Assembly (NCBI GenBank): GCA_009602735.1
Contig: WELA01009535.1
Location: 317,447 to 378,541, forward strand
Length of the DNA: 61,095 bases
Reading direction: 5' to 3'
From: Mesotaenium endlicherianum
Taxonomy: Eukaryota; Streptophyta; Zygnematophyceae; Zygnematales; Mesotaeniaceae
Position 1 is the stretch's first letter. Every line of letters begins with the position of its first letter. Both the position numbers and the translations under genes were made by a program. The notes beneath the pieces were generated by a model. The model saw only the letters and a program-made list of their open reading frames with translations. It did not search any database and was not told the origin of the DNA. Shown piece by piece: positions 58,401 to 61,095 of the stretch.

Positions 58401-58665
58401 TCAATGTGAAGAGCCCGACTGCAGAATAACAATTTCTGTAGATCCATCAATTGTAAAAGTTTGTGTTAAGTCCTGATCTATGGTGTACGAGTGAGAAAGA
58501 TAGGGGCTGGTCTCAACATGAGTGCCATAAAGTCAAGCTCCCCTCAAGCGCCCAATTGTAGCCTCGAGCTTAAATAACATATTTGAGGTCGTTATAGAGA
58601 GAAGATACAACGTGTAGAAGCAAGATCGAGGTGGCTTGCATTGCTTTCTGCTAAGGTGATCTTCT
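58401..58665 (+). promoter_or_regulatory. Upstream region of the ABC transporter gene
   Basis: Spacer between element E and the ABCC start codon; it should hold the 5' UTR and core promoter, possibly together with LTR sequence. No specific motif is called. Confidence 0.35.
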
Positions 58666-61029
58666 ATGGCCAGTGATATTGCTGGTTTGGGGCACAAGGC
58701 AGCTGTTAGCCCAAGTAACGGCGTTGATGGCAATGCAGGGCATAGGGACTCCCAGAGTCAAGAGACGCTTGAAACTTTTGTCTCAAACGAAGACGTACGG
58801 GGCAGTTCTGCCGGCCGAGGAAGAAGTTTCTGGGCCTGGTCGACCAGAAGAAAAAGCCGTGAGAAGCATAAGCATGAAAGAGGCAGGAGAGATCCAGTAT
58901 GCCCTTTGGAGGAAGCCAATCTCTTCTCACTCCTCACACATGCCTGGGTATGTGCAGAGTGTATTCTTCCATCTCTGACCCCTCATCGTCCTGCTAACTA
59001 TAAGAAGCTTCAGCACTCTTTTGCTTCCATGTAGCCTTTCCTCCTTGAGGCCAAGGTTCATCATGAGAATCCCTTTTACCCACCTGTACGGAGTGCTGAG
59101 TGGACTGAGATTGTCAAGCCTGACGAGATATTGATGACAAGTGGCAGCCAATCTATCGCTGTAAGGTGCTGTAAGGTGCCAGTGGCGTGATATGAATGCA
59201 AGTGCAGCCGAAGTAGCTGGTTCTAATTCCGTCTCATGCAAAAAGGGACGGTCAATCGATCAGAAGGCGAATGCGAGCAACTCTAGGCCGTCAACATGAG
59301 CGTGTGCTGTACCTCTGCGACGTGCAGGGAGACTGGGGGGCTTGCTGATATATGAGGGACATGCGGCTGCGCTGCTGCACTAGCTCGTCAGTAAGCACGG
59401 GCAACTGCGAGTGCAGTGCGAGTACTCTGTCGGTAGAGCTGTCAGTAGCACCATGTGTGATGTACGTCGGCACAAGCATCGGTGGGCGACAGCTGGGGCC
59501 GACTGGTGATTGACTTGTGATTGCACACAGAGGTGGGCCATATGATGCGACAGCAGGGCTTCACTCGTCCCTTACTCTCTAAAATCACATGTATTCTCAT
59601 ATATGTGTATGAATGTAAGAAGTCGTACTGACATGATGTGAGACAGTCAAGGCATCAGCTGCACTGACAGCAGGGAGTTGTCAATGGACGTTTTCTGATT
59701 TCCTTGCAATTGCCGAGTAATCTAAAGTTCGCCCTCCCAGAGTTCGTGTCTGCCTTGGGAGGGCTGAGGCTTCTGCCAGGTGGTGCTTGCCACTTGCAGT
59801 TTGTCTCATAACTTACTAATGATATGAGCATTAATCTCTAACTGCCGTGCAGGTGACGCCGCTGGTGCTGCTGGGAAAGACGAAGCAGCTGGAGCAGGCT
59901 GACCTGTTCCCCACGCACTCCCGCCACACGGCAGCGTTCCTGGGCAGCCAGCTGGAGGCCATCTGGCAGCCGGCCTTGAGGGTGGGTGCCATGATAGATC
60001 AGCACTCTGTCTGCAAAGCTGGGGGCGGAGAGACTTTGAGGGAGTCTCTGCGCTTTCTGCAGAGATACTTGTATCGTTAGGGAGAGAGGGGGTAAATGTG
60101 CCAGCTGGCAGGCGAGAGGAAGTTGGGGGTCATTCTGTCTGGAGAGTTCTATGGCTGCCTGTATGCTGGTCCTCTGAGTCAGCAGTAAGAAGGACAAGCA
60201 GGATCGTGAGACGAGGCTGCTGGTGATCAAGCATGCATGCATGAGCTAGGAGACACAGACTCTTCTCTGAGCGACAGCTGTCCAATTAAGACGAGAGGCA
60301 GGGCTAGCGCGTGCCGCTTCCTTCCTCTGCGCCCCTTATCATCATCCCGCTACTCTCGAGCCCTTCACAATGCAAAGGGACGACACCTGTCAGCTGCTGC
60401 CTGCCCCGTGTCGCCTGCCCTCGCCTTTGCAACCCTGCAGCAGAAGGGCAGACACTTTTTAGCCTGGCGGCCATGCTGAGCCCTCACACGCCCTGAGCCC
60501 GCTTTGGCCCCGGCCCCGGCCCCCGGCCCGGCGCGCGCCCTAGCCCTCCCTATAGACCGCACTCTCTGCCTGCTCCAGCACCACCATTCCTTCTTCCGCA
60601 TGCGGGAGTATGCACCCCTCACCCGTCAGAACGTCCCCACACCCACCCTTGAATAGCGTTGCTCTCTGCGACATACTCCTGAGCTCCCCTTGGGATCAGA
60701 CTCTAAGTGCACAAGTGCGTGTGGCAACTCAAAGGCAGAGATGTCAGATGGCAGTGGCAGCCTCCTCATGTGTCGGTGACAGGTGTGATATCTCTGACAA
60801 ACTGCGATGCTGGCCCAGGCCACACGTAACACCATGCATGCTGAGGATGAACGCGCGCCAATGTGTGACATGTGGCGACCTGCAGGCGTACGAGAGGGGG
60901 GAGGGGCCGAGGCCGAAGTTCTGGGTGCACGCCATGTGGCCCTTCCGCTGGCGCATGCTGGGGATCTGCGTACTCATTGTGCTCGAGAGCTCGCAGCGCA
61001 TCCTGTCCGCTTTCACCGTGCGCCAGCTT
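58666..61029 (+). CDS. ABCC/MRP-type ABC transporter, N-terminal exons only; gene continues off the right edge
   Basis: Three phase-0 exons: 58666-58947, 59853-59981 and 60886-61029, with donors GTATGT, GTGGGT and GTGAGT. The first 79 residues are polar, with an Arg/Lys-rich stretch (RRKSREKHKHERGRR). The ABCC entry motif PLEEANLFSLLTHAW (residues 80-94) continues across the splice into VTPLVLLGKTKQLEQADLF, and exon 3 begins the first membrane domain (WPFRWRMLGICVLIVLESSQ). ABCC transporters export conjugates and other organic anions, commonly at vacuolar or plasma membranes. Nucleotide-binding domains are beyond the window, so substrate and subtype are open. Start chosen at the first in-frame ATG. 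The element E LTR ends close upstream and could affect its promoter. Confidence 0.8.
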
Positions 61030-61077
61030 GTGAGTTCCCACCTGCCGCACTTTCTTCCCTTGCCCACACAAGGAAGG

Positions 61078-61095
61078 GGGGGGGGGGGGGGGGGG
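61078..61095. repeat. Poly-G at the right window edge
   Basis: The window ends in a pure G run within the intron after the third ABCC exon. The left end is also G-rich, which suggests contig breaks at G homopolymers. Confidence 0.85.

Noticed and set aside
1-61095. CRISPR arrays, bacterial operons, Shine-Dalgarno sites, plasmid or phage features
   Set aside because: The window is clearly eukaryotic nuclear DNA; no regularly spaced repeats were seen.

Overview
This is nuclear DNA of a green-lineage (Viridiplantae) eukaryote, most likely a green alga. The genes are intron-rich with canonical GT-AG junctions. The window carries the plant-lineage actin-related protein ARP7 and a Golgi-type glycosyltransferase resembling plant enzymes. 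Exons and some introns are GC-rich with G/C homopolymers and short tandem repeats, while intergenic DNA is AT-rich. There is no operon structure and nothing prokaryotic. The species cannot be fixed from sequence alone. Both window ends are poly-G, and the window contains one 974-base N gap and five single Ns.

Layout, left to right. (1) 0.5-4.7 kb, minus: the N-terminal part of a type II membrane glycosyltransferase, running off the left edge. (2) 6.8-14.7 kb, plus: UTP4/Cirhin, a WD40 protein of the small-subunit processome, in 10 exons. (3) 16.0-19.9 kb, minus: ARP7 in 7 exons. (4) 20.9-25.9 kb, plus: replication factor CDC45 in 13 exons, divergent from ARP7 across about 1 kb. (5) 26.7-36.8 kb: GC-rich DNA with no confident intact gene. 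It holds a decayed F-box/leucine-rich gene (31.9-33.5 kb), a small unassigned minus-strand gene or fragment (35.5-36.5 kb) and a duplicated segment (26.8-27.2 and 36.2-36.6 kb). (6) 36.8-58.4 kb: a nested Ty3/Gypsy cluster. (7) 58.7 kb to the right edge, plus: the start of an ABCC/MRP-type ABC transporter.

The cluster contains four copies or fragments of one chromodomain element (chromovirus) family, called A to D here, plus a second Gypsy lineage, E, whose integrase ends in a PHD finger. Element A (39.8-48.3 kb, minus) has both LTRs, a primer binding site, gag, protease/RT, integrase with chromodomain, and a third long ORF between pol and the 3' LTR. Element C (48.3-53.7 kb, plus) has a decayed homologue of that ORF. 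LTRs and pol are nearly identical between copies, but the third ORF is only about half identical, and its cassette is bracketed by duplicated polypurine-tract-like motifs. In A, the gag-pol junction has a complete -1 frameshift signal: slippery T TTA AAA, a 7-nt spacer and a perfect 10-bp hairpin. The third ORF with its exchange-like boundaries is the best candidate for something undescribed.

The cellular genes are a chance neighbourhood (ribosome biogenesis, chromatin/actin-related, replication, glycosylation, transport) and do not form a pathway. Exon models were built by hand from splice signals, reading phase and family resemblance. The ARP7, CDC45 and UTP4 models close without phase conflict. 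All identity statements are by-eye estimates.
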